Shown here piece by piece: positions 17,608-25,811 of a stretch of 64,000 bases of DNA; the first letter of the stretch is position 1, and each line of letters begins with the position of its first letter. The DNA comes from an uncultured Prevotellaceae bacterium. Its GTDB lineage: Bacteria > Bacteroidota > Bacteroidia > Bacteroidales > Bacteroidaceae. A model generated the notes under the pieces. It was not told the DNA's origin, did not search any database, and worked only from the letters and a program-made list of their open reading frames with translations. Position numbers and translations under genes: made by a program. Location of the stretch: NCBI GenBank assembly GCA_900315565.1, contig OMZS01000009.1, forward strand, positions 83,654-147,653, written 5' to 3'.

Positions 17608-17805
17608 AACGCCGAGAGATAACGGCAAATTCTCTAGAAAATTTCAGGTTATTCCACGACGTTATTTTCGTAACTCACGACGCTAGAAAAATAACTCACG
17701 ACGCTACGTGTAAATTCTCTAGAAAAATACACCTTATTGTCGTGAGATAGAATACTAATGCCGTGAGTTACGAAAATAATTCACGGCATTACGCAAAAAA
17801 ACTCT
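17608..17805. repeat. Modular intergenic repeat, copy R1 (CGTGAGTTA / TCTAGA)
   Basis: Alternates units related to AACGCCGTGAGTTATTTTCG, in both orientations, with the palindrome AAATTCTCTAGAAAATTT. Related copies lie at 31715-31895, 45075-45310 and 56115-56235. The 838-bp gap between gdhA and metY consists of this element and two long inverted repeats; an 84-codon reading frame within it has no protein-like features. Confidence 0.8.
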
Positions 17806-17810
17806 AGCTT

Positions 17811-18034
17811 GTATTTTTTTCACTGCGCTCAAGGCACTCTTTATACCTCCCGATGCGCCAGCCGCTCCCCACCCCTGTAGGGGCGGGGTGGCCGTAGGCC
17901 GGGGCGGGGTCAGTATTAGTTTCGCAAAATAGCATTATTACAGACCCCACCCCTAACCCCTCCCCTTGAGGGGAGGGGAGCGGCTTCCGCCTTGTGGTAC
18001 TATGAAGAGTGCCTTGAACGCAGTGAAAAAATAC
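17811..18034. repeat. Long imperfect inverted repeat, GC-rich core
   Basis: The arms begin GTATTTTTTTCACTGCG (left) and end CGCAGTGAAAAAATAC (right), continue with AAGGCACTCTT / AAGAGTGCCTT and GCCGCTCCCC / GGGGAGCGGC, and converge on CCCACCCC-type sequence around an AT-rich centre (about 17910-17940). It resembles a miniature inverted-repeat element. No coding content. Confidence 0.8.
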
Positions 18035-18081
18035 AGGTTAGGAATTTTGTCGTCGCGTCATGGTTGATTTGCTGGGCTCTT

Positions 18082-18164
18082 TAAGAAAACAGGGAAAAAC
18101 AAGAAAAACCGAGTAAAACCACGTTTGTTTTTCCCTGTTTTTCTTGTTTTTCCCTGTTTTTCTT
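18082..18164. repeat. Inverted repeat of CAGGGAAAAACAAGAAAAAC
   Basis: The left arm at 18082-18109 pairs with the right arm at about 18137-18164, with CAGGGAAAAACAAGAAAA as the shared core. It lies 35 bp from the end of metY and could act as its terminator, although the stem is A/T-rich. Confidence 0.7.
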
Positions 18165-18198
18165 ATGAAGTACCAAATAAATGGTAGGGCTAAGGCTT

Positions 18199-19482
18199 TT
18201 AAATCTTGTCTAACGCCTGGCGGATGTCGTCGAGAATGTCTTCCACATCCTCAATGCCCACGCTCAGACGGATGAGGTCGGGAGCCACGCCTGCCTCGCG
18301 CAGCTGCTCGTCGCTCAGCTGGCGATGGGTGTGCGATGCGGGATGCAGCACACAGGTGCGCGCGTCGGCCACATGGGTGACGATATTAATCATTTGGAGC
18401 GAGTCCATCCATCGGATGGCCGTTTCGCGGGTGCCTTTCAGTCCGAAGGCGATGACTCCGCACGAGCCGTTGGGCAGATACTTCTGTCCGCGCTCGTAGT
18501 TCTTGTCGCCGGGCAGTCCGCAGTAGTGAATCCACGCTACTTTGTCGTTCTGGCTGAGGAACTCGGCCACGCGCTGGGCATTCTTGCAGTGCTGCGCCAT
18601 GCGCAAGTGGAGCGTCTGCAACCCCATGTTCAGCAGGAACGAGTTCTGCGGAGCGGGAATGCTGCCCAGGTCGCGCATGAGCTGTGCCACGAGCTTGGTG
18701 GTATAGCCCATTTTGCCGAACGCCTTCATGTAGGTCAGTCCGTGGTACGACTCGTCGGGCGTACACAGTCCGGGGAATTTGTCGGCATGCTCCATCCACG
18801 GGAAGTTGCCGCTATCCACCACGGCACCGCCCACCTGCGTGGCCAGTCCGTCCATGTATTTGGTGGTACTGTGAGTGACGATGTCGGCTCCCCACTCAAA
18901 GGGGCGGCAGTTCACGGGCGTAGCAAAGGTGTTATCCACGATGAGGGGCACTCCGTGCTTGTGGGCAATGCGGGCAAACTTCTCTATGTCCAACACGGCG
19001 CAGCCGGGGTTCGAGATGGTCTCGCCAAACAGGGCCTTGGTGTTGGGGCGGAAAGCGGCATCAATCTCCTCGTCGCTGGCATCGGGCGACACGAAGGTGC
19101 ATTCTATGCCCAGTTTCTTCAGCGTCACGCCGAAGAGGTTGAACGTGCCGCCGTAGATTTCGTTCGAGGTTACGATGTGGTCGCCCGCCTCGCAGATGTT
19201 GAACACGGCGTAGAAGTTGGCGGCCTGTCCCGAAGAGGTGAGCACGCAGCCGACACCGCCCTCCAGCGCGGCAATCTTTGCAGCCACGGCATCGTTGGTG
19301 GGATTTTGTAATCGGGTGTAGAAGTAGCCTTCTTTCTCCAGGTCGAAGAGTTTGGCCATCTCGTCGGAGTCGTCATACTTGAATGTGGTGCTCTGAACAA
19401 TGGGCAGCTCTATGGGCTCGCCGTTCTTGGCTTTGTATCCGGCCTGCACACAGAGCGAGGCCATTCGCAGTTTTTGTTCCAT
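18199..19482 (-). CDS. metY: O-acetylhomoserine sulfhydrylase, Cys/Met-metabolism PLP enzyme
   Basis: 427 residues, the length of O-acetylhomoserine aminocarboxypropyltransferases (cystathionine gamma-synthase family members are shorter, about 380). Motifs: ELPIVQSTTFKYDDSDEMAK, YTRLQNPTNDAVAAKIAALE (family signature), the SSGQAANF phosphate-binding segment, and HSTTKYMDG with the PLP lysine. It condenses O-acetylhomoserine with sulfide to give homocysteine in methionine synthesis. The leader is only about 25 nt, too short for a riboswitch. A cystathionine-type lyase is a less likely alternative. Confidence 0.9.
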   Translation of the reverse strand: MEQKLRMASLCVQAGYKAKNGEPIELPIVQSTTFKYDDSDEMAKLFDLEKEGYFYTRLQNPTNDAVAAKIAALEGGVGCVLTSSGQAANFYAVFNICEAGDHIVTSNEIYGGTFNLFGVTLKKLGIECTFVSPDASDEEIDAAFRPNTKALFGETISNPGCAVLDIEKFARIAHKHGVPLIVDNTFATPVNCRPFEWGADIVTHSTTKYMDGLATQVGGAVVDSGNFPWMEHADKFPGLCTPDESYHGLTYMKAFGKMGYTTKLVAQLMRDLGSIPAPQNSFLLNMGLQTLHLRMAQHCKNAQRVAEFLSQNDKVAWIHYCGLPGDKNYERGQKYLPNGSCGVIAFGLKGTRETAIRWMDSLQMINIVTHVADARTCVLHPASHTHRQLSDEQLREAGVAPDLIRLSVGIEDVEDILDDIRQALDKI

Positions 19483-19512
19483 TTTGTTTGTCTATGGTTA
19501 GAATTATGGCTA

Positions 19513-19520
19513 CAAAGGTA
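19513..19520 (-). promoter_or_regulatory. Putative metY -7 box
   Basis: TACCTTTG on the minus strand, 31 bp upstream of the metY ATG; perfect TAnnTTTG, no clear -33 element. Confidence 0.55.
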
Positions 19521-19649
19521 CGAATAAAAAATGATTCTGAGTGATAAATCTTGGTTTATTATCCACCTTCAGAAGCCGAATTCATTTCGTTTTCTTTCCC
19601 CAAAAAGAATTTTTAACATGGAAAGTTGTTTGTTTCCTAACCCTTTTCG

Positions 19650-19657
19650 TATTTTTG
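19650..19657 (+). promoter_or_regulatory. Putative -7 box for the secreted 187-residue protein
   Basis: TATTTTTG with TTTG at 19629-19632, 17 bp upstream (slightly short of the usual 19-21). Confidence 0.5.
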
Positions 19658-19750
19658 TAGCCCAAAACCTATTATGCTGTTAGGCGCAAGCAGACAAAAA
19701 GGCCCAAGCCGCGGAAACAGACAGAAGAAAAACTAATAACAAACAAAAAA

Positions 19751-20314
19751 ATGATGAAAACTAGAAATTTATGGCTGCTGATTGCCTTTCTGTTGTTGGG
19801 CACCATAACCGCATCAGCACAAAAAAAATCGGGAATGAGAATTGAAGTTGCCGAGGCAGAAACCGACAACGGCGATTACACCATCTTTACCTATCAGGAT
19901 GAAGACGGCACCACGGGCTATTACATGAGTCTGGGAAGAACGTCCGACTTTCTGGGAGCTGATGAAGTTCTTGGAATGAAAGTACAGAATATCAGCGAAA
20001 CGGCCATCTGGCTTGGCAGCACTACCGACGAGGCCTTTGCCACCATCGACAACATCATGGCTCTCTACGACAAGGACGTGGACACCACGACCGAGTTTCA
20101 GGGGCGCGAAACTACTGACGGCTTTCAGCTGGGCGAGCCCACTACCACTCAATGCACTGTGGTGAAGAAAACTCTGGGCGGCAAGCGCCTGCAGTTCCTT
20201 TTCCCCATTGGCAAGAAGCAAGCCCGCGCCTATCTCACGAAATCAACGCTCAAGGAACTGCGCATGAATTTCAAGATGGACGTGAAACTGCATCCTAAAC
20301 GCCATAACAAGTAG
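19751..20314 (+). CDS. Secreted protein of unknown function (187 residues)
   Basis: Signal peptide at residues 1-23 (LWLLIAFLLLGTITASAQ), then a mature domain rich in short strands (MRIEVAEAETDNGDYTIFTY, GYYMSLGRTSDFLGADEVLG) and a basic C-terminus (KLHPKRHNK). I do not recognise a family. It is a single gene with its own promoter-like box and is followed by a long hairpin. Two ATG codons are adjacent at 19751 and 19754; either could be the start. Confidence 0.7.
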   Translation: MMKTRNLWLLIAFLLLGTITASAQKKSGMRIEVAEAETDNGDYTIFTYQDEDGTTGYYMSLGRTSDFLGADEVLGMKVQNISETAIWLGSTTDEAFATIDNIMALYDKDVDTTTEFQGRETTDGFQLGEPTTTQCTVVKKTLGGKRLQFLFPIGKKQARAYLTKSTLKELRMNFKMDVKLHPKRHNK

Positions 20315-20317
20315 TAT

Positions 20318-20522
20318 GGTTAGCGGAAGGTAGCGGGAGTTAGCGGAAGTAAACAGGAGTTAGCGGGAGGTATCTGAAGTTAACGAGCTTATAAGCTCGT
20401 GAAGTTAACGGACAATAGCCCACGAAAAGAGAACTAATGTCCGCTAACTTCCACTAACTTCTGTTTACTTCCGCTAACTCCTGTTTACTTCCATTACCTT
20501 CCGCTAACTCCTGCTAACTCCC
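20318..20522. repeat. GTTAGCGGAAG-type hairpin repeat
   Basis: The left half repeats AGTTAGCGGAAG / AGTTAGCGGGAG-like units; the right half carries the reverse complements (CTTCCGCTAACTCC...). The centre contains GTTAACGAGC...GCTCGTGAAGTTAAC and GGACAATAG. A related element lies at 54636-54776. It separates convergent genes and could terminate both. Confidence 0.85.
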
Positions 20523-20532
20523 TGTACGATTC

Positions 20533-21789
20533 TCAGAGCGAATTGAGCCATTGGGCAATATCCTGCAAGACTTCGGGCGAAATGGTTTCCTCAATCTGTC
20601 CGTATTCTGCGGGAAGTCCTGTGGTGGAGTGCTGGAAAAGGTGGTTGAGCTCGGGATATTCCTTCACAAGATTCTTTTTTGATTTTGGCAGAAGCTGCCG
20701 GATGGCGGCGAGGTTCTGCGAGGCAACGACTTGACAGTCGCGGTTGCCGTTGAGTGCAAACACGGGGCAGCGCGTCTTGCGGATATTTTCTGTCGGATCG
20801 TAGTCGATGAACCATTTTAGCCATGGATTCTCCTTAACCGACGGCTGCTGGCGATATTTCTCTACGGTCATAGTGGCGGGCATCCCCGAGAGCGACATGA
20901 TGCGGTTGACCTGCACAGCCAACAATGTGTCGCCCTTCACGCCTGGGCCAGCCAGCGAGACAATGAAGTCGGTCTTTTTCTTACCTCCGAGCAAGAAGGC
21001 AATGAGGCCGCCTTCGCTGTGGCCAATGATGCCAGCCTTGGCAAAAGCCTTGCGGCTGCGCAGATACTCGAGGCCAGCCTCGGCATCGCGCATGAAGTCC
21101 TCGGATGTGGCATTTTTCACCTCGCCGCCCTGCGATGCACCCGTGGCGCGGTCGTCGTAGCGCAGCGATGCAATGCCTTGGCGGGCCAAGTAGTCGGCAA
21201 TGACAAGAAACGGTTTGTGATTGAACAACTCCTCATCGCGATTCTGCATTCCGCTGCCCGACACAAACAAGACGACAACGGGCTTCTTCTTCGACGACTT
21301 ATCATAATTCACGGGCCACGTCAGGGTTCCCGCCAGCGTGGCACCGTCTGTCTCGTTGCGGAACGTCACTTCCTCCGTTTCGTAAGGATATGGCTGAGCG
21401 GGCATTTGCGGGCGCTTCGGCTCAGCAACATCACCTCTAGTCAAGACAAGCGGAAACGACATGCCGCTCTGCGAGAACGTGCCTTCGAGTTTTTCGCCTT
21501 TCAACTTTGCACGGTAAGTCATGCCTATTTGCTCCACCTTGATGGCCAGCGAGTCGTCCGACAGATACTCCTTATGTGCCCCAATGCCTTTGGCTCCTTG
21601 GTCGGGACTATCCATCGTCACCAACACATAACCGTCAGCCTGGTCGAGATGAAGCACAATAGTCAATGACATGGCACCCACATTCAGTTTTCCCGACCAT
21701 GAGCCCTGCAGGGCTGTTGTGGGTTGCACTTGTGCCTTCCCCGTCAGTGCGACGAGGGTGAGTAAGGCAATGAAAACGATTTTCTTCAT
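20533..21789 (-). CDS. Secreted alpha/beta-hydrolase (esterase/acyl hydrolase)
   Basis: 418 residues with a signal peptide (MKKIVFIALLTLVALTGKAQ). Residues about 27-120 form a small N-terminal beta domain (LQGSWSGKLNVGAMSLTIVL). The hydrolase domain (about 150-418) carries the nucleophile elbow GHSEGG with Ser258, a VSGSGMQNRDEELFNHKPF oxyanion-region loop, D in ALNGNRDCQV and H in ELNHLFQ as candidate acid and base. This is the architecture of periplasmic esterases that often act on acylated polysaccharides; the substrate cannot be told from sequence. Confidence 0.85.
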   Translation of the reverse strand: MKKIVFIALLTLVALTGKAQVQPTTALQGSWSGKLNVGAMSLTIVLHLDQADGYVLVTMDSPDQGAKGIGAHKEYLSDDSLAIKVEQIGMTYRAKLKGEKLEGTFSQSGMSFPLVLTRGDVAEPKRPQMPAQPYPYETEEVTFRNETDGATLAGTLTWPVNYDKSSKKKPVVVLFVSGSGMQNRDEELFNHKPFLVIADYLARQGIASLRYDDRATGASQGGEVKNATSEDFMRDAEAGLEYLRSRKAFAKAGIIGHSEGGLIAFLLGGKKKTDFIVSLAGPGVKGDTLLAVQVNRIMSLSGMPATMTVEKYRQQPSVKENPWLKWFIDYDPTENIRKTRCPVFALNGNRDCQVVASQNLAAIRQLLPKSKKNLVKEYPELNHLFQHSTTGLPAEYGQIEETISPEVLQDIAQWLNSL

Positions 21790-21812
21790 TGTTGTTCTGT
21801 TTTTATTTCTTG

Positions 21813-21820
21813 CAAAGATA
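21813..21820 (-). promoter_or_regulatory. Putative -7 box for the alpha/beta-hydrolase
   Basis: TATCTTTG on the minus strand, 24 bp upstream of the hydrolase ATG; no clear -33. Confidence 0.5.
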
Positions 21821-21884
21821 CATTTTTATTTCTTTTTGTGGCCATATAGTTCGCAAAAAAAAACTTACTCGGGGCTGGTCCGCC

Positions 21885-24455
21885 TTACAGACGGCCTTTC
21901 TCTTCGTTACCGGCACCGGTTCCGCGATACTTCGAGCTGCTGGCGTTGAAGTTGTAGCTGAGGGTCAGTCCCACACTTTGTGTATAGCTGTAAACATCCT
22001 GCACCGTCTTGCCTATGTCATAGTAAGTGGTTACCTTGCTCCTTGACGTGCGGAAAATGTCGTTGGCATAAAGCGTACACGAAAGGCGTTCGTTCAAAAA
22101 AGTCTTCTGCACCCGGGCATTCACCGCGAAGTTGCTGCCGCGATACATGAAACCCCAATGGTTGCTGCCGGTATAGTTGACTTGCGCCAATGCCTTCATT
22201 GTAGAATTGATGACGAACCAACTGTTCATATTGAAACTAAATTCGGGCTTGTTCAGTTTTTTCGGTGCTCCGTATGCCTCTGCATCGAACATCTGCTGAT
22301 AGTAGTGCAGAGTGACGGTGGGTTGCCAGAATCCCAATTTGGGAGATGCTGTGATGGTGGCATACACACGGTCCTGATGGTCGAAATTGGCGGGCTGGAA
22401 AATGCCAATCTCTTTCTCCTCGTCATAAACCCTGCAGATATGGGTAAAGAGGTCGTTCTCCCGCGTGAAGCCCGCGACAAAGGTCAGCCACGAATAGGTG
22501 AGGTTCAGGTCGATGCTCTGCCGTACCGACGGGCGTAGCAGCGGGTTGCCGCCTTCATAGAACATACGGCTGTCATAAACGATGACCGAACTCAGCATAT
22601 TGTAGGGTGGACGTGTGATGCGCTTGCTGTAACTCAGCTGCGCGCTCCACTTGTCCTTCTGCCACGCTACAGACAGGTTGGGGAACCAGTCGTTATAGGT
22701 ACGGCTGGGCTCTGCCTGCCAGACGCCAAACGAGCTGTAGTCGGTTTTCACGTGTTCGTAGCGCAGGCCAGCATCCAGACGCCACGGCCCCAGCTGCATC
22801 TCGTATTCGGCAAAACCGGCAATATTCTTTTCTTTCATCTCGTTGTCGGCCTCAGGTATGATGTTTTCCTGATTGACGTTGCGGCCATGACTTTGTGTGG
22901 ATGTGGCTTCCGATCCGCCACTCAGCACGCCTTTCCAAACGGGATAAGTCAGCACCAGTTTGCCTGCTACCATCCGGCGGTCTTCGTTGCTAAGGGTGGT
23001 GATGGTGCGGTCGCCTAATTCTTTACTCAACTCCTGTTGGCTGAGCTGGTCCTCCGATTCGCGTCGCAACACGGTGGCATTGAGGTCGATGCCCAGATTT
23101 CCTACTTTTCCTACATAGTAGGTGTTCATTTCCCACACAGGTTTATCGGGTGATTTGATATCTGTTTTCAGGAAAACGTTGCCATAGAAATCCCCGTTTT
23201 TCAGATAGGTCTGACTCATATCTGTCTTGAACCGGTTATATAGTATTTTCTGAGAGGAGAAACTCAATCCTAATGAATGGTCGGCATTGAAGTCGTAACT
23301 CAGTCCGGTTCTGTACTCAAACCGCGTCCAGCTACTCCTAATCGGCAACTCAACGTGAGCATCAAACTTGTCTTTTCTGATATGCAGCTCTTGTTCCACG
23401 TCTTGTTCAACACTGTAATGCCCGTTGTCGAGTGCTATGGTGGCAAATGCTTCCAGTCCGCCTGTGCGGTATTTCAGCGTCAAGTCATCGTAGGTATTCC
23501 ACTTGTTGTTTTTCCACGTATCACTGGTCACTATCAGACTCAGTCCGTCGCCCTGGGGCTTCAGTGTCTTGATGCGGATAACAGCATTCACCTCGGCATT
23601 GTATTTGGCGCCTGGGGCGGTAATAACATCTACGCTTTTGACATCAGCAGACTTGAGTTGTTTCAACTCGCTTGGGTCGCGCACCTTCTTATTGTTGATA
23701 TAGATTTCAGGCTCGCCCTTGGCCAGCACCTCAAACTTGCCATTGCGGCCCTGCACCAATGGCATCATCGAAAGCAGGTCGTCGGCCGTGCCCACATTGT
23801 GCAGGATTGAGTGCTGCACATCCACCGTCATGCCGCCTTGCGCCATCTTGTACTGCGGAATCTCGCCTTTCACGGTGACGCCGCCAATGGTGTAGGTTTC
23901 GGGATGGAGGGTGATGGTGCCGATACTGCCGGTGCTGACATTGCGGGCGACGGTCTTGTAGCCTACGTACGACACCCTGACCACCACGCGTTGCTCCTTG
24001 CAGGGAACCACAAAGTCGCCATTCTCGTTGCTCACACTGCCATTGATGAATGTTGAATCTTTTTGGGCCGTTTGCTTGTCGGCAATGCTGAGCAACGAGA
24101 TGTTGGCGAACTCGATGGGGGCGCCCTTTTCATCCACCACGCGCCCAATGACCTTTGTGTCCTCCTTTTGGGTACACTCAACGAAGATGCGGTTGTCGTC
24201 GAAAACCACTTTCATGGGATAGAAGCCAATGACCTCGCGCACGGCATCTTCCACCGAGAGATGGCTGAAATGCGTAGTCACGGTGAAGTCCTCCAGCTCG
24301 TCGTAGATGAAGTAGATGGTTTTGTCTGTGCTTGCTGCGTTCAAGTCCTCAAGCACTTTCGACAGCGACTGGTTTCTGTATTCCCGGCTGATTGTCTGGG
24401 CATTCAGGCACAATGCAAAGCCACAGAGCAAGGCTGAGATAATAATCTTTTTCAT
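21885..24455 (-). CDS. Outer-membrane beta-barrel receptor with STN and carboxypeptidase-like domains
   Basis: 856 residues. Signal peptide 1-19; an STN (secretin/TonB short N-terminal) domain at about 20-90 (NQSLSKVLEDLNAASTDKTI, ELEDFTVTTHFSHLSVEDAV); a CarboxypepD_reg-like domain near 95-170 (VIGRVVDEKGAPIEFANISL); a plug-like region (to about 290, including ADDLLSMMPLVQGRNGKFEV and VITAPGAKYNAEV), then an OMP_b-brl_3-type barrel to the end. The C-terminal motif SKYRGTGAGNEEKGRL is shared with the protein at 58832. The STN domain and the adjacent anti-sigma and sigma genes indicate a receptor that transduces a ligand signal to gene expression as well as a possible transporter. The ligand is unknown. 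Confidence 0.88.
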   Translation of the reverse strand: MKKIIISALLCGFALCLNAQTISREYRNQSLSKVLEDLNAASTDKTIYFIYDELEDFTVTTHFSHLSVEDAVREVIGFYPMKVVFDDNRIFVECTQKEDTKVIGRVVDEKGAPIEFANISLLSIADKQTAQKDSTFINGSVSNENGDFVVPCKEQRVVVRVSYVGYKTVARNVSTGSIGTITLHPETYTIGGVTVKGEIPQYKMAQGGMTVDVQHSILHNVGTADDLLSMMPLVQGRNGKFEVLAKGEPEIYINNKKVRDPSELKQLKSADVKSVDVITAPGAKYNAEVNAVIRIKTLKPQGDGLSLIVTSDTWKNNKWNTYDDLTLKYRTGGLEAFATIALDNGHYSVEQDVEQELHIRKDKFDAHVELPIRSSWTRFEYRTGLSYDFNADHSLGLSFSSQKILYNRFKTDMSQTYLKNGDFYGNVFLKTDIKSPDKPVWEMNTYYVGKVGNLGIDLNATVLRRESEDQLSQQELSKELGDRTITTLSNEDRRMVAGKLVLTYPVWKGVLSGGSEATSTQSHGRNVNQENIIPEADNEMKEKNIAGFAEYEMQLGPWRLDAGLRYEHVKTDYSSFGVWQAEPSRTYNDWFPNLSVAWQKDKWSAQLSYSKRITRPPYNMLSSVIVYDSRMFYEGGNPLLRPSVRQSIDLNLTYSWLTFVAGFTRENDLFTHICRVYDEEKEIGIFQPANFDHQDRVYATITASPKLGFWQPTVTLHYYQQMFDAEAYGAPKKLNKPEFSFNMNSWFVINSTMKALAQVNYTGSNHWGFMYRGSNFAVNARVQKTFLNERLSCTLYANDIFRTSRSKVTTYYDIGKTVQDVYSYTQSVGLTLSYNFNASSSKYRGTGAGNEEKGRL

Positions 24456-24473
24456 GTCTGTGAATGGCTTTAG

Positions 24474-25151
24474 TTATTTGACAATCAGTTTCTGGTTCTC
24501 TCGAGTAATGTAGATGCGGTCGAACTTGTTGAAAGTGGCGATAACATCGTCAATGTCCACACTCTTATCCCAGGTGAAGTAAAGGCGCACGTGCTTCACA
24601 TCCTCATTCTTATAGACGGTTTCCAGCTGATAGAAAGTTGCTATTTCATTCAGGATTACAGTTAGCTCTTTGTCCTCAAAGACTACAGGCTTCGTCTGTG
24701 TGCTGTCCTGCTCCGCCAGCTGGGTGCCGGGCGCAGCATGCTGGTTGCCGGAAGAGACCATTGTTTCCGTCTGCACCTTTTCAGTCTGCGCCACGCTACG
24801 CGCATAGCGGAAAGCCGCGTAGGCAATACCCGAGAGCATCAGCACACCTATTAACATAGCGGCTATCTTTCGGAGCGAAGAGGGGAAAGTAAAGAGTGGA
24901 GAATGGGAAGTGGAGAGTGAGGAGAGGCTTCTCTCCTTCTCACTAAACAAAGCATCGGTGGCTCTTATCATCTGCTCGTACAGCTGCCGGCACTCCTCGT
25001 CGGCCATCAGTTGTCTGATGTCTTCGTCGGTGTAGCGCTCGGGGTGCTCCTGCATTTCCAGGAGTCGCTGTATTCGGCTGTCGGTCTTCTTTGCTTGCTG
25101 CCCGGCATTGTTGATGCCGTCTCGCTGCTCGTTGATTTCTTTGTTTGTCAT
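24474..25151 (-). CDS. Anti-sigma factor of the FecR/DUF4974 type, reduced
   Basis: 225 residues: a cytoplasmic N-terminal part (about 1-90) that includes a repeated-charge helix (IQRLLEMQEHPERYTDEDIR), one transmembrane segment (IAAMLIGVLMLSGIAYAAF), a linker, and a C-terminal module starting VVFEDKELTVILNEIATFYQ that corresponds to the DUF4974 domain found at the end of FecR proteins. The central FecR domain appears to be missing. It overlaps the sigma gene by 4 bp (ATGA) and is followed by the receptor gene 18 bp later, the order sigma, anti-sigma, receptor. Confidence 0.85.
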   Translation of the reverse strand: MTNKEINEQRDGINNAGQQAKKTDSRIQRLLEMQEHPERYTDEDIRQLMADEECRQLYEQMIRATDALFSEKERSLSSLSTSHSPLFTFPSSLRKIAAMLIGVLMLSGIAYAAFRYARSVAQTEKVQTETMVSSGNQHAAPGTQLAEQDSTQTKPVVFEDKELTVILNEIATFYQLETVYKNEDVKHVRLYFTWDKSVDIDDVIATFNKFDRIYITRENQKLIVK

Positions 25152-25636
25152 GGGTTGAATCTTTTTTTGAGTTTTGTAATAGCCTGAGAGAGATGTTTAT
25201 AGACGGCGGCCTCGCTGATACCAACCAGCTCCGCTATTTCGCGGTACTTCAGCCGTTCGCCGTAGTGCATTTGAAACACACGGCGGGTTTGCGGTGTCAT
25301 TTCTGTCTGGACGAACTGCTGATACTCCCTGTACTGCTCTTCCTCTTCGTCGCGACGGTCATCATCATTATCTTCAAGGGGAAGTGTACGCCGCAAGCGT
25401 TCCTGCAGTTTCATCCGCTTCAGTCGGTTCAGGCATTCAAAGCGTACGCTGCTCCTGACGTAGGCCAACAGCCGCTCGCCTTCGGGCAGAATATCCATCG
25501 CCATCAGCCGTGTTATCACGTCGCTGACGGCATCGCGGGCATCCTCCTCGTCGTGCAACAGAATGCAAGCCCTTCTGAGCAGTTCGTCGTAGTACAGGCG
25601 GTACAGTTCCGCCACTGTCTGTCTTCTCTTAGGCAT
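25148..25636 (-). CDS. ECF-type RNA polymerase sigma-70 factor
   Basis: 162 residues. Region 2 is visible as LYRLYYDELLRRACILLHDE with DARDAVSDVITRLM, and region 4 as YREIAELVGISEAAVYKHLS, with no region 3 or 1.1, the layout of ECF sigma factors. It belongs to the Bacteroidetes FecI-like group. It would direct transcription of its own cassette and of the receptor gene when released by the anti-sigma factor. The cassette is the mirror of the one at 57689-61399. Confidence 0.9.
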   Translation of the reverse strand: MPKRRQTVAELYRLYYDELLRRACILLHDEEDARDAVSDVITRLMAMDILPEGERLLAYVRSSVRFECLNRLKRMKLQERLRRTLPLEDNDDDRRDEEEEQYREYQQFVQTEMTPQTRRVFQMHYGERLKYREIAELVGISEAAVYKHLSQAITKLKKRFNP

Positions 25637-25711
25637 TCTTTTCTTTGTCTTTTTTATCTATAAGACAATTAAGCTGTGAGTTTCCCAACCCCACAAAACA
25701 AGAAATCATTG

Positions 25712-25719
25712 CAAAGATA
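25712..25719 (-). promoter_or_regulatory. Putative -7 box for the sigma/anti-sigma/receptor cassette
   Basis: TATCTTTG on the minus strand, 76 bp upstream of the sigma gene and directly after the upstream terminator. Confidence 0.5.
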
Positions 25720-25720
25720 C

Positions 25721-25753
25721 AAAAAAAGCCCGAATCGGCAGATGATTCGGGAA
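25721..25753 (-). terminator. Terminator of the gltX-waaA-lipoprotein operon
   Basis: Stem CCCGAATC (25729-25736) / GATTCGGG (25744-25751) with an A-run at 25721-25727, that is, a U-run at the 3' end on the minus strand. Confidence 0.85.
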
Positions 25754-25811
25754 GTTCTTTAGTTTGCAATTCTATGACTGTTGTCAGTTCTTTCTTTCAC
25801 TTGTGCTTTCG

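Noticed and set aside
17374-17628. An 84-codon frame on the minus strand upstream of gdhA
   Set aside because: It overlaps the consensus gdhA promoter and repeat R1, and its translation shows no protein-like conservation.
17811-18034. Insertion sequence
   Set aside because: There are inverted arms but no transposase-sized reading frame; at most a miniature element.
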